From: a virus
Length of the DNA stretch: 64,000 nucleotides
Strand: one strand, 5' to 3'
Virus record (IMG/VR): IMGVR_UViG_3300036851_000400
Coordinates: 1-64,000 of that record
Below the pieces are notes generated by a model that worked only from the letters and a program-made list of their open reading frames with translations, searched no databases and had not been told where the DNA came from. Both the position numbers and the translations under genes were made by a program. Shown here one piece after another: positions 15,362 to 23,182 of the stretch (its first letter is position 1; every line of letters begins with the position of its first letter).

Positions 15362-15856
15362 GTGACCGAGCAGCTCTCCATGCCCTCCCAGGACCTCCGT
15401 TCCCTCTGGCCCTCCCTCTCTTCAAGGGAGAAGGATGCGCGAGTAGCGGAAGTACTCGGATGGCGGATTCGGAAAATACCGACCTTGGATAGCGAGTGGT
15501 GGGACTGCCATGCGCCGCCCCCGGAGCCGCCCGCGTTTCGCGTGACGCTTCGATTCGACCGGGAACGCACGCGCCTGATTTCGGAAGTGAGGCCCGATGG
15601 CCTTCTGCTGCCTCACTACTCCACGTCCTGGGAGCACGCCGGACCCCTCCTGGAAGCCCTCTCGGCCGAAGGCTGGGGTTGGACCCTCTGCGCGAAGGCC
15701 GACGGCCTCCAGCCTGACGTAGCGCTCTTCTCGCCAGGACCGGAGCAGGACGATCATCCGTGGGTCTTTGAAGACGCCTCGGTCCTTTCGGCGGTCTGCC
15801 TTGCGTTCGTGGTAGCAAAGACAGAGGGGCTGTCTCTGAATGGAGGGGAGGCGTGA
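15362..15856 (+). CDS. Phage ABA-sandwich-like protein, 164 aa
   Basis: GTG start 9 bases after the methyltransferase stop. The order LLPHYSTSWEHAGPLLEAL, EGWGWTLCA and ASVLSAVCLAFVVAK corresponds to the YST-x-x ... W ... AICLA-AL pattern of phage ABA-sandwich proteins. These are small alpha-beta-alpha proteins of unknown role, common in accessory regions. Ends in a GTGA overlap. Confidence 0.55.
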   Translation: MTEQLSMPSQDLRSLWPSLSSREKDARVAEVLGWRIRKIPTLDSEWWDCHAPPPEPPAFRVTLRFDRERTRLISEVRPDGLLLPHYSTSWEHAGPLLEALSAEGWGWTLCAKADGLQPDVALFSPGPEQDDHPWVFEDASVLSAVCLAFVVAKTEGLSLNGGEA

Positions 15857-16146
15857 AGTACACCCTCACCACCCCCTGCGACCAATGCCCGTTCCTACGC
15901 AAGATGGCGCACGGCTTCACCCTGCGCAGGCTTGAGGAGTTCGCCTCGGGCGAGTTTCACTGCCACAGGACCGGGAGACAAGACGACGAAGATGGCGACT
16001 TCGTCCCGACCGAGGATAGCCTCCACTGCGCCGGAGCGCTGATCTTTCTGGAGAAGCGCCAGCGCTCGCATCAGATGATGCGGATCTGCGAGCGCCTTGG
16101 CTTCTACGACCGGACGAAGCTACACATGGAGGCGGACGTCCGGTGA
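15853..16146 (+). CDS. DUF6283-family phage protein, 97 aa
   Basis: TPCDQCPFLRKMAHGF, then GEFHCHRTG and LHCAGALIFLEKRQ match the phage DUF6283 pattern (C-x-x-C-P-F ... F-x-C-H ... C-x-G). Probably binds metal through the Cys/His set. GTG start in a GTGA overlap with the upstream gene; GTGA overlap also with the next. Second member of the group in this window (see 11676). Confidence 0.7.
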   Translation: MKYTLTTPCDQCPFLRKMAHGFTLRRLEEFASGEFHCHRTGRQDDEDGDFVPTEDSLHCAGALIFLEKRQRSHQMMRICERLGFYDRTKLHMEADVR

Positions 16147-16682
16147 GCGTCTCCCTCATCTCCAGAGTCTTCGTAGGCGGTCTCTGGGACCGCCGAGAGC
16201 TCCACGCCAGCGAAATCAGGCCAGAGCGCTATCGAGGCCCTGTCCCCGCCTGCCTGCGCCACGACTATGAGCCGCCGCCGGTCGTGCGCTACGTCGAATC
16301 CCTCAAGGTCAAGCCTCGCGTCCGGCTCACCCCGGAACAGCGCCGCGAGGTCGTAGATCGCTGGCTGGAGGGTAACCGTAAGTTCGCCGCCGGCGAGCGC
16401 CCTGAGACCATGGCGGACATCGGAAGCTCCTACGGTATCACCATGCAGGCGGTCAACTGGATCCTCCGCCGGGAGTTGGGGGACTGCGAGCGGCGACCAG
16501 GTCGGAAGCGCTACGGCAAATGCGCGGAGGATGGCTGCGACCGCAAAGCCCAGGTGCGCGGACGCTGCCGGCGGCATGAGGAGCTCAGACTTTGGAAAAC
16601 CGACCCGGCCTGGAAGGCCCGGCGACTCGCCGAGCAGCGGGCCTATCGAAGGCGAAAGGCTTCGGAAAGGAATTCGAGATGA
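16143..16682 (+). CDS. HTH and zinc-motif DNA-binding-type protein, 179 aa
   Basis: Residues 60-115 look like a helix-turn-helix (TPEQRREVVDRWLEGN ... MADIGSSYGITMQAVNWIL). A C/H cluster follows (CAEDGCDRKAQVRGRCRRH), then a basic KTDPAWKARRLAEQRAYRRRK tail like those of HNH-associated phage proteins. GTG start in a GTGA overlap. Regulator or endonuclease relative; no nuclease residues are visible. Confidence 0.55.
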   Translation: MSVSLISRVFVGGLWDRRELHASEIRPERYRGPVPACLRHDYEPPPVVRYVESLKVKPRVRLTPEQRREVVDRWLEGNRKFAAGERPETMADIGSSYGITMQAVNWILRRELGDCERRPGRKRYGKCAEDGCDRKAQVRGRCRRHEELRLWKTDPAWKARRLAEQRAYRRRKASERNSR

Positions 16683-18619
16683 ACGAACCCATAGAGCCCG
16701 AGGTCCTGCATGGACCTTGGACCGGAAGGCGCCACGACTATCGCGTGACGCGACGAGCCGGGGAGCCGACGCTTGAGCTTTCCTATCCCGGCGAGGAGGA
16801 TCCCAGGCAGTGGATTCCCCAGGTTCTGGTACCTGAGCCCTTGCTGGAGGAGCTGCTGCGCGTCGTAGCCGAGAGGGACCGACTTAAGGCGCGACTCGGG
16901 GCCTCGTTCCCGACAGTTCCATTCTTCGTCTGGCTCGCCGAGTTGCCCGAGGAAGGCTCTGTGGTGATAGAAGCGCTCAATGAGGCCGACGCGCGAGAGA
17001 GGGCCGATTTTCTGCTCGGTGATGAGAGAGAAGAAGATGATCCGCCCGCATCCGAAGCCTTGATAGCTAAGGCGGTTACGGCGACGGACGTAATCGATTT
17101 ACAGGAGGCCGCCGAGAAAGCCAAATGGTTGGAAGCCGAGAGGGACCGCCTACGAGCCCTCTCCGGGATGCAGCACAAGATGCTCTACCGCCTCGTGCGG
17201 GAGCGCGGGCACGTCGGGAACTGTAAGAGCATCTTCCTGGAATCTGATCCTCCTGAGGGCTGGGCGAGTCGCTGCACCTGCGGACTGAATGACGCCGCAA
17301 CCCTCCTCCTCAATCCCGACGGCCAACAAGCCGCCGCGGAGCTGGAGGAGCTGCACCGCCGAGAGACGGTAGGCCGGGAACAGATCAAGGAGGAGCTGCG
17401 GGAACACATCGGCACCCTGAACCGGCTGATGGCCGCGGAGGCCCGCCAGCACGCAATGGTGGAGAAGGTGCGAACGCTAGAGGGGCAATTCGATCCCGAC
17501 GGACATCAGCTTAGGGCGACAACGGCACGGTGGATTGCTCGCGCTCTGGAGTCCATGCTCGGAGAGCCCGCCCCTGCCGACGATACCTGCACCTGGCCCG
17601 GCTGCTCGAGCCCCGCCCTCTGCCAGAGCGGCAACTTCGGGAATCAGCTCGTCTGTGGCGAGCACTTCCTGATTACGAACGGGCCTTTCCTCTCCAGAGA
17701 AGACGCCGAGCGGCTCCTCCAGAAGGCGCACAAGGGCATGGCATACGAAGGCTATCCCGGCCGCGGAGACTGGCACCTGGACGACTCGGACGCCGCCTTC
17801 CTCTCCCGCGCCCGAGCCGCCCTCCTACCAGAGGGAGAGCCCCACCGGCGCCACGGGGAGCCCAAGGAAGTACCCGCCAGCCCTCCAGGCGATCCACTTA
17901 AAGGCGCAGTCGAGAACTGGCGCCGGGAGATGGCGAACAATCGAGGCGACTTCCGGGAGGAGGAACCGGATCAATCGCCGCCCGCCAGCGGCTTCCGCGA
18001 GGTCTGCTTAGCCTGCAACGTCCCTTCTCCCTTGGGCTTCCAAGTCCCTGACTCGATATGGGCGGTCTCTATACCGGAGCGGCTTCAGGAGAAGAGCCTG
18101 TGCATCTGCTGCTTCGCCCGCTTCGCCGATGAAGCCGGAGTTGAGTGGGACCGTGAGATCCAGTTCTTCCCGGTGTCGTTGAGGACGCACCTTGGAGCCG
18201 CCCTTGCCGCTCCCCTCCGGGACGGAGAGGAGGCCCGAGATCCGCACGATGAGATTAAGGCGGCTGGAATTCCCGACCCAGAACTCTATAACCCTGTCTC
18301 TCAAGTCTACTTCCGCGCCGGTTTGCTGGCCTGCCGCGAGTACATGGCGCGATTCGTGGAGGCCGAGAGCCCAACCATTGCCAAGTCCATCAGGGCCAAT
18401 TGGTGGCCGCATCTAGGGCAGGACTTCGGCGCGCCGCGCAAGTTGCGGTTTGACGAATTGACGGACGGCGAATACGGCGCCCCGGACTTCCGGTGTAAGG
18501 CAGCGACGGAGATTTCGCCGACGCTTGAAGCTCTGCCGATCGCGCTCGGCTTCCTGGAAATGATCGCAGCCGGACTGCCCATCCCGCCCGCAGGGGCAGG
18601 AGAAGGGAGCAAGCCGTGA
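16679..18619 (+). CDS. Large mosaic Cys-rich accessory protein, 646 aa
   Basis: ATG in an ATGA overlap with the preceding gene. It appears to be several small phage domains joined: an N-terminal YRVTRRAGEPTLELSY part; coiled coils (LLEELLRVVAERDRLKARL; AEKAKWLEAERDRLRAL); a C-x-C site (SRCTCGLND); a C-x4-C ... C-x-x-H zinc part (CTWPGCSSPALC, CGEH) near residues 300-325; and a CLACN ... CICCF site near 445-485. The C-terminus repeats a helix-rich theme. It is much larger than its neighbours. No enzyme motif found; function unknown. Confidence 0.6.
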   Translation: MNEPIEPEVLHGPWTGRRHDYRVTRRAGEPTLELSYPGEEDPRQWIPQVLVPEPLLEELLRVVAERDRLKARLGASFPTVPFFVWLAELPEEGSVVIEALNEADARERADFLLGDEREEDDPPASEALIAKAVTATDVIDLQEAAEKAKWLEAERDRLRALSGMQHKMLYRLVRERGHVGNCKSIFLESDPPEGWASRCTCGLNDAATLLLNPDGQQAAAELEELHRRETVGREQIKEELREHIGTLNRLMAAEARQHAMVEKVRTLEGQFDPDGHQLRATTARWIARALESMLGEPAPADDTCTWPGCSSPALCQSGNFGNQLVCGEHFLITNGPFLSREDAERLLQKAHKGMAYEGYPGRGDWHLDDSDAAFLSRARAALLPEGEPHRRHGEPKEVPASPPGDPLKGAVENWRREMANNRGDFREEEPDQSPPASGFREVCLACNVPSPLGFQVPDSIWAVSIPERLQEKSLCICCFARFADEAGVEWDREIQFFPVSLRTHLGAALAAPLRDGEEARDPHDEIKAAGIPDPELYNPVSQVYFRAGLLACREYMARFVEAESPTIAKSIRANWWPHLGQDFGAPRKLRFDELTDGEYGAPDFRCKAATEISPTLEALPIALGFLEMIAAGLPIPPAGAGEGSKP

Positions 18620-19071
18620 GCAACGCCCTTATCGTCCTCGCCGAGTTCGATGAAGAGGTGATTCCTTTCGAGTCTTGGGCGGGGCGGCACCGGATCATCG
18701 CCTGGCGAGATTCCAACGGAGCCGAGAGGCTTTCGGTGCAGCTCTGGCGAGAGGAAACCGGCGAGTGGAGGATCGAAGGGCTCGGCAGCTCAAGCGCGCA
18801 GGCCGTCCTCTACGCGTTCGGCCGCGTGCTCGGCTACCGCTTCGGCAAGGGCGAGCCCGAGGGGGCGCTTCCGCGAATTACGGCCCGCCCGCTTGCGGAA
18901 TGGCACGAGGATGATGGCCCGGTCCTTTGGTGGAAGCTCCCGGTCGATGAGCCGCCTTGGGTGGGGACGCCTCTCGATGACGATTGGCCGATGCCGGGCG
19001 GTCCCTATTACACCCACTGGACTCCGCTCCCGATGCTGCCCGTTGCCCGCGGGGACTCCCCCGGAGCGTAG
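18616..19071 (+). CDS. Hypothetical protein, 151 aa
   Basis: GTG start in a GTGA overlap. A Trp-rich alpha/beta protein (ESWAGRHRIIAWRDSNGAER; VLWWKLPVDEPPWVG). The FDEEVIPFESWAGRHRII opening suggests a compact beta domain. No known family recognised. Confidence 0.5.
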   Translation: MSNALIVLAEFDEEVIPFESWAGRHRIIAWRDSNGAERLSVQLWREETGEWRIEGLGSSSAQAVLYAFGRVLGYRFGKGEPEGALPRITARPLAEWHEDDGPVLWWKLPVDEPPWVGTPLDDDWPMPGGPYYTHWTPLPMLPVARGDSPGA

Positions 19072-19075
19072 AGCC

Positions 19076-19291
19076 ATGGAGCAACAGGTCTACAGCCTCC
19101 CTCAGTTCGCCAAGGCGCACGGCATGTCCTTGCGGCGGCTCTACGATCTCCTCGAGCTGGACTGCGGCCCGGTGGTGACGCGCAACGGCCGCCGTCCGAT
19201 CATCTTCCGGCGGGACGCCGAGAAATGGTGCGAAGAGTGGAGCGGCAAGGAGCTGCCGTCGCGGCCGAAGCGGCCGGAGGAGGCGGCGTGA
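19076..19291 (+). CDS. Excisionase-like HTH protein, 71 aa
   Basis: Short winged-helix (HTH_17/AlpA-like) protein: YSLPQFAKAHGMSLRRLYDL, then GPVVTRNGRRPIIFRRDAEKW. This size and pattern is usual for phage excisionases or small regulators that bind next to att sites. ATG at 19076. It lies 1.1 kb from the attP region and on the same strand as the integrase, which supports an excisionase role but does not prove it. Confidence 0.62.
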   Translation: MEQQVYSLPQFAKAHGMSLRRLYDLLELDCGPVVTRNGRRPIIFRRDAEKWCEEWSGKELPSRPKRPEEAA

Positions 19292-19500
19292 CGAAGCCCA
19301 GGCCCGATCATCTGCGCGCGATGCCGATGATAGAGGAGGATGTTCTCAGGCGCACGGCGCGCATCCTCGGAGACTTCTCTGCGGCCGGCAAGGCGCTGGA
19401 GGACATTCAGCGCCGCCGCAACTTGGGCGAAGACCCGGTGTGCGTTTCGTACGGAGATTCGTTGCTCGTATTCAACGCGGCGGATCTAGGCGACGCCTGA
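19288..19500 (+). CDS. Hypothetical protein, 70 aa
   Basis: GTG start in a GTGA overlap with the excisionase-like gene. A helical protein (RTARILGDFSAAGKALEDIQ) with no recognised motif. It is in operon with the HTH protein and could be its partner; unproven. Confidence 0.45.
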   Translation: MTKPRPDHLRAMPMIEEDVLRRTARILGDFSAAGKALEDIQRRRNLGEDPVCVSYGDSLLVFNAADLGDA

Positions 19501-19527
19501 TCCGCCCTGTTCGGAAAGGAGGAGGAG

Positions 19528-19773
19528 ATGTTGGTCTACGACAATGAAACCTGCAACCAGTTCGTCGAGGACATGGAGGCGTACGGCTACGAGGTAGAGC
19601 ACTACCGGGGTCGCAACTTCTGGGAGGGGCCAAGCGTCGTAGCCTCTGATCCTGGAGAAGTAGCTGCTCAAACGAGCGTCACGCTTCAACACGACGGCAT
19701 GGGAAAGGATTACGTGATCTACCCGCGCAGGAGCGGGAAGTTGATCGAGACGGCCGGAGGTAGGTCTTCATAG
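19528..19773 (+). CDS. Hypothetical protein, 81 aa
   Basis: ATG with a strong AAGGAGGAGGAG upstream. Acidic, Tyr-rich alpha/beta protein (ETCNQFVEDMEAYGYEVEHY). The stop directly abuts the ATG of the following HNH gene. Function unknown. Confidence 0.5.
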   Translation: MLVYDNETCNQFVEDMEAYGYEVEHYRGRNFWEGPSVVASDPGEVAAQTSVTLQHDGMGKDYVIYPRRSGKLIETAGGRSS

Positions 19774-20220
19774 ATGAGCTACGGCTACAAGAAGATCAAG
19801 CTGAAGGATGGCACCACCAGGGACGAGCACCGGCTCGTCATGGAACAGCACCTAGGCCGACGCCTGGAGCGCTGGGAGCATGTCCACCATAAGAACGAGG
19901 ACAAGCGCGACAACCGGCTGGAGAACCTGGAGCTGACCTCGCTGTCCGATCACAGCCGCCACCACGGCAAGAAGCGCCCACCACCGCGGCCAGAGCCGAA
20001 GCTGACCGAGGAAGACTGCCGCGCCATCGTTGAGCGGGCCAGGGCCGGCGAGGTGAAGAGGAGGCTCGCCGAGGCCTTCGGGGTGTGGCCCCAGACCATC
20101 AGCAAGATAACCCTGGGGCGGTACCGGGGAGCTACGACAGAGCAGCCAAAGCGGATGAGCGGTTTTCGGTGCGGATTCGGTGCGCGGGGCTCCGAGACTC
20201 CAGGCGGTGGCTCTAAATGA
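19774..20220 (+). CDS. HNH endonuclease, 148 aa
   Basis: HNH core: [38 protein letters not shown], then SDHSRHH, the form common to phage HNH endonucleases. The C-terminal [20 protein letters not shown] and [12 protein letters not shown] is an HTH-type DNA-recognition tail. ATG immediately follows the previous stop. The last codons run through one copy of the att-arm direct repeat (20165-20184) and end 10 bases from the attP core. Confidence 0.83.
   Translation: MSYGYKKIKLKDGTTRDEHRLVMEQHLGRRLERWEHVHHKNEDKRDNRLENLELTSLSDHSRHHGKKRPPPRPEPKLTEEDCRAIVERARAGEVKRRLAEAFGVWPQTISKITLGRYRGATTEQPKRMSGFRCGFGARGSETPGGGSK
20165..20184 (+). repeat. Att-arm direct repeat, copy 1
   Basis: The 20-base sequence TTCGGTGCGGATTCGGTGCG is present here and again, identical and in the same orientation, at 20385-20404. 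Each copy is two near-identical 10-base units. The pair flanks the attP core, as arm-type integrase sites do. Confidence 0.65.
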
Positions 20221-20230
20221 CTGATCTGAT

Positions 20231-20279
20231 TGGCGTCCCCAGAGGAATTCGAATCCTCGTTGCTGCCTTGAAAGGGCAG
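20231..20279 (-). other. attP: attP core: 3' half of a tRNA-Glu(UUC) gene
   Basis: Read on the minus strand: an anticodon arm CTGCC-CTTTCAA-GGCAG (anticodon TTC), a T-arm GAGGA-TTCGAAT-TCCTC, then TGGGGAC, a G discriminator and CCA. This is the 3' part of a tRNA-Glu from the anticodon stem to the CCA end. No matching GTCCCCA 5' acceptor strand exists, so it is not a complete gene. Tyrosine-recombinase phages carry exactly this piece so that the host tRNA stays intact after integration. It lies 1.2 kb upstream of the integrase gene. Confidence 0.82.
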
Positions 20280-20303
20280 AGTACAGTTGCGCAGCCTTGC
20301 GCA

Positions 20304-20347
20304 GGGCGTAAGTTTGCCCCTATGCGCAGGCGCGAAAACTTACGCCC
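20304..20347. repeat. 12-bp inverted repeat in the attP region
   Basis: GGGCGTAAGTTT (20304-20315) and AAACTTACGCCC (20336-20347) are perfect reverse complements 20 bases apart. TGCGCAG recurs around it (near 20288, 20298, 20323 and 20362). The DNA from 20221 to 20431 encodes no protein; it holds the att core, these repeats and the second arm repeat. Binding of integrase, excisionase or a host factor is likely. Confidence 0.55.
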
Positions 20348-20384
20348 GCTTGCGCTGTTGTGCGCAGCGTTAAGCCGGGTTATA

Positions 20385-20404
20385 TTCGGTGCGGATTCGG
20401 TGCG
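20385..20404 (+). repeat. Att-arm direct repeat, copy 2
   Basis: Identical to 20165-20184, 220 bases downstream, on the other side of the attP core. The two copies thus form P and P' arm candidates around the crossover region. Confidence 0.65.
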
Positions 20405-20440
20405 GGCCTTCCTCTTCAGGGCGGCCTCGGCGTGACTGTC

Positions 20441-21442
20441 ATGGAATCTGATAGCGCAGGACGGCGGCGAGCCTGGGTGCCGCGGCACCCGGAAGAGGCC
20501 CGGGAAATCGTCATGCAAGCGGTCGGGCGATTGCGGCGGCTCGCCTACAGAAGCGACGCGCAACTACGGTCGCACACGAGTCGCGGGTACTTGATCCTCG
20601 CCGCGCAAATTGAGGCCATCGCCCTGGAAGACTGCCACGATATCAAGTTGGCGGCGCCTGGCGCAGACGGCGGTTCCGACTTGTTGCCGCTCCAGGAGCC
20701 GAAGCGTCCACGCGGACCCAGCCCGCGGCGAGATACTGACCTGGAAACAGTGCTCATCTACGGCCGGGAAGAGTTGAAGATGACGAATGTCGCCATGGCC
20801 CGGGAGATCGGGTTGTCCGCCGAGCGCATACGACAGATCCTCGCGAGGGCGGGCCATACCGGCCTCCTCTGCGCGTGCGGCAGGCGGCGTGCGGCCAACC
20901 GCGAGAGTTGCGGGAATTGTCTTCCGAAGTCGCCTCCACCCCCTCGGGGCACCCTGTGCGCCAAGGGCTGCGGCCGGAAGTCGCTGAAGGGCGATGTGTG
21001 CTTCAAATGCCGCCAGAAGACGCGCTATCGGGACGATCCGGAGTGGCGGCGCGTCCGGGATCTTTGGACAAAGCGATGGAAGGATAAAGCGAGCCGCGAC
21101 CCTGAAAAACTGAAACGTCTCCGGGCCTCGGCGCAACGCGCGCATAAGAAGTGGGCCGCGAAGCAGCCGAAGAGGCCCCACCGCTTTCCTCGTCGAGGGC
21201 ATTACGAGATCCTGCGGAAGACAGCGCGGGATTGGCCGGTGGGTACCGAAATCACGACTCAGGCCCTCATTCAGGCCTGCCGGGAAAAGCGTCCGGATCT
21301 GGCCAGCCGCTTCAGTACGGCAGCGGCGTCCAGCGCCATCGGGCGGGAAAAGGCGGCGGGGCGCGTCGTCTTCGCACGGCGGCTTACGTCCGTCGGGACG
21401 CCAATAGTGTGGAAGCGGGTAGAGGATTCGTGGCAGCCATGA
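20441..21442 (+). CDS. HTH and zinc-cluster protein between attP and integrase, 333 aa
   Basis: ATG at 20441; an in-frame GTG at 20432 is possible. A sigma-factor-like HTH lies near residues 107-133 (MTNVAMAREIGLSAERIRQI). Two Cys clusters follow (CACGRRRAANRESCGNC, CAKGCGRKSLKGDVCFKC), then a basic region like those of phage HNH proteins (YRDDPEWRRVRDLWTKRW). The C-terminus may be another winged helix (WPVGTEITTQALIQAC). It probably binds DNA. Its location makes a role in the integration/lysogeny switch possible. Confidence 0.55.
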   Translation: MESDSAGRRRAWVPRHPEEAREIVMQAVGRLRRLAYRSDAQLRSHTSRGYLILAAQIEAIALEDCHDIKLAAPGADGGSDLLPLQEPKRPRGPSPRRDTDLETVLIYGREELKMTNVAMAREIGLSAERIRQILARAGHTGLLCACGRRRAANRESCGNCLPKSPPPPRGTLCAKGCGRKSLKGDVCFKCRQKTRYRDDPEWRRVRDLWTKRWKDKASRDPEKLKRLRASAQRAHKKWAAKQPKRPHRFPRRGHYEILRKTARDWPVGTEITTQALIQACREKRPDLASRFSTAAASSAIGREKAAGRVVFARRLTSVGTPIVWKRVEDSWQP

Positions 21443-22731
21443 GCCCCCGCACACCCAAGGACTCCGACCTTTCCTCTCCCACGGCCCGCCGTCGGTTGAA
21501 GCCGAAGGCGAACCGCACCCCCTACTGGAGGAACATCGGGGGCGGTCGCTTCCTGGGATACCGGCCGGCGGCCTCAGGGGCCGGCGCCTGGATCGGCCGC
21601 GTCTACCGGGACGGGCGGTACATCGAGAGCCGACTCGCCGAGGCCGATGATGTGACGCCAGCAGACGGCCGCTCCGTCCTGGACTTCCGCCAGGCGGTGG
21701 ACGCTGGAATCGCTTGGTGCGAGAAGGCCCTGAAACCGAAGCGGGAGGGCGGACCCTACACCGTGGCTGATGCCGTCTCCGAATACCTCGCCTGGTACAG
21801 AGGTCACCGGAAGGCCATCGGAGACGCCGAGCTCCGGGCGCGGACCTATCTGCTGCCGGCGCTCGGCGCGCTCGAGGTCGAGGCCTTGACGGCCGCTCAC
21901 CTCAGACGCTGGCACCAGGCCCTCGCTGCGGCGCCGGCGCGATTCCGGCCAGGCAAGGAGCGCCAGATGATCCGCGAGGCCTCCGATGCCGATTCCAAGC
22001 GTCGGCGCAAGGCCTCGGCGAACCGGGTGCTCAGCTTCCTGCGAGCGGTGCTCAACTTCGCCGTAGCCGAGGGGCGGGTTAATCCGTCCGTTGCTGGCGT
22101 CCTCAAAGCGGTGCGGCCCTTTCGGCGAGTCGAGAAGCCGCGCATCCGCTACTTTGATGCGCTGGAGACCGCGCGGCTGTTGAACGCCTGCGAGCCGGAC
22201 TTTCGCCGGCTGGTCACGGGAGCCCTGTTGACCGGCGCCCGCTACGGCGAGCTGATCTCCATCCAGGTCGCAGACTACGCCGCTGACTCCCACCTCCGCA
22301 TCTCCGACAGTAAGAGCGGCGAGCCCCGGCTGATCTATCTGAACGCCGAGGGGTTCGCGTTCTTCGACCGGATCGCTGCCGGCCGCGCTCCCGAGGAGCC
22401 CATTTTCCTCCGCGCAGACGGCGGACGGTGGGCTCGGTCCCACCAGATCCGGCGCATGGCCGAAGCCGCGAAGATCGCGCAGCTCCCGGCTCCCAACAAC
22501 TTCCACGTCCTGCGCCATACTTACGCGAGCCTCTATCTGATGAACGGCGGCTCGCTCGAAGGCTTGTCGGAACAGCTCGGCCACGCCGATACCAGGATGA
22601 CCAAACGGAGCTATGCCCACCTCGCCGAAGCGTGGCGAGCGAAGGAAGCGCAACAGCACGCGCCTTCCTTTGGGCTGGCGAAAGAGGAAGGCGGCGAGGT
22701 CGTGCGGTTCAAGAACGGCGGAACCCCGTGA
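21439..22731 (+). CDS. int: Tyrosine site-specific integrase
   Basis: Catalytic set: R268 in TGARYGELISI, K292 in ISDSKSGEPRL, H356 and R359 in HVLRHTYASL, H382 in QLGHADTRM, and nucleophile Y392 in KRSYAHL. A SAM-like core-binding domain lies at about 107-215 (VADAVSEYLAWY ... LRRWHQAL). The N-terminal 100 residues probably bind the arm sites. 430 aa is normal. ATG overlaps the upstream stop (ATGA). It integrates the phage at a host tRNA-Glu gene through the attP core at 20231-20279. Confidence 0.93.
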   Translation: MSPRTPKDSDLSSPTARRRLKPKANRTPYWRNIGGGRFLGYRPAASGAGAWIGRVYRDGRYIESRLAEADDVTPADGRSVLDFRQAVDAGIAWCEKALKPKREGGPYTVADAVSEYLAWYRGHRKAIGDAELRARTYLLPALGALEVEALTAAHLRRWHQALAAAPARFRPGKERQMIREASDADSKRRRKASANRVLSFLRAVLNFAVAEGRVNPSVAGVLKAVRPFRRVEKPRIRYFDALETARLLNACEPDFRRLVTGALLTGARYGELISIQVADYAADSHLRISDSKSGEPRLIYLNAEGFAFFDRIAAGRAPEEPIFLRADGGRWARSHQIRRMAEAAKIAQLPAPNNFHVLRHTYASLYLMNGGSLEGLSEQLGHADTRMTKRSYAHLAEAWRAKEAQQHAPSFGLAKEEGGEVVRFKNGGTP

Positions 22732-22759
22732 GGCCCGAGAAAGGAGATCCCCCGCAGCC

Positions 22760-23035
22760 ATGAGCGAGAAATCGAAGGCCTTCCAGGACGCGCCGCACTT
22801 CTGTCAGAACGGGCATCCACCGATCCGGCATTGGGATTCAGAACACGAGAGTTGCCCTCTTTGCGTGGGTCTAGGAGAGGCCGAAATGGCCTTACGCGAG
22901 TCCATCGCCAAGGGCATCGAGAAGCTTGCCATGGTGAAGGAAGAGGCCGCCCGAAAGCGCGGTCGCGGCTGGTCGGACCTCGCAATAACCCATCGGGATA
23001 TTGCCCGCCGGATTCGAGAGGGAGAGTGGGGATGA
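22760..23035 (+). CDS. Zinc-motif small protein, 91 aa
   Basis: ATG with AAAGGAGAT upstream. The N-terminal part has HFCQNGHPPIRHW and SCPLCVGLG, a Cys/His set typical of small phage zinc ribbons that recur in accessory regions. A helix-rich remainder ends in a possible HTH (SDLAITHRDIARRIREG). Function unknown. Confidence 0.55.
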   Translation: MSEKSKAFQDAPHFCQNGHPPIRHWDSEHESCPLCVGLGEAEMALRESIAKGIEKLAMVKEEAARKRGRGWSDLAITHRDIARRIREGEWG

Positions 23036-23182
23036 GCCCCGGGCGAGGTAGAATAGGGGAGCCATGGCAACCGCGAGGACGAGAGGGCGCCGAGGGGATC
23101 TTCACGCAGAATTGACAGATCTTCTGTGCAAGCTTCGACTCAACCCAATGATTACAAGCATCCGAGGAGAAGGGAGCCTGAG

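Noticed and set aside
20231-20279. Complete tRNA gene on the minus strand
   Set aside because: The anticodon arm, T-arm and 3' acceptor are present, but no matching 5' acceptor strand or D-arm follows. It is a 3' tRNA fragment, better explained as an attP core.
21574-22761. 395-codon frame antisense to the integrase
   Set aside because: The plus-strand integrase has all catalytic residues; the antisense product is Arg/Gly/Pro-rich without any domain.
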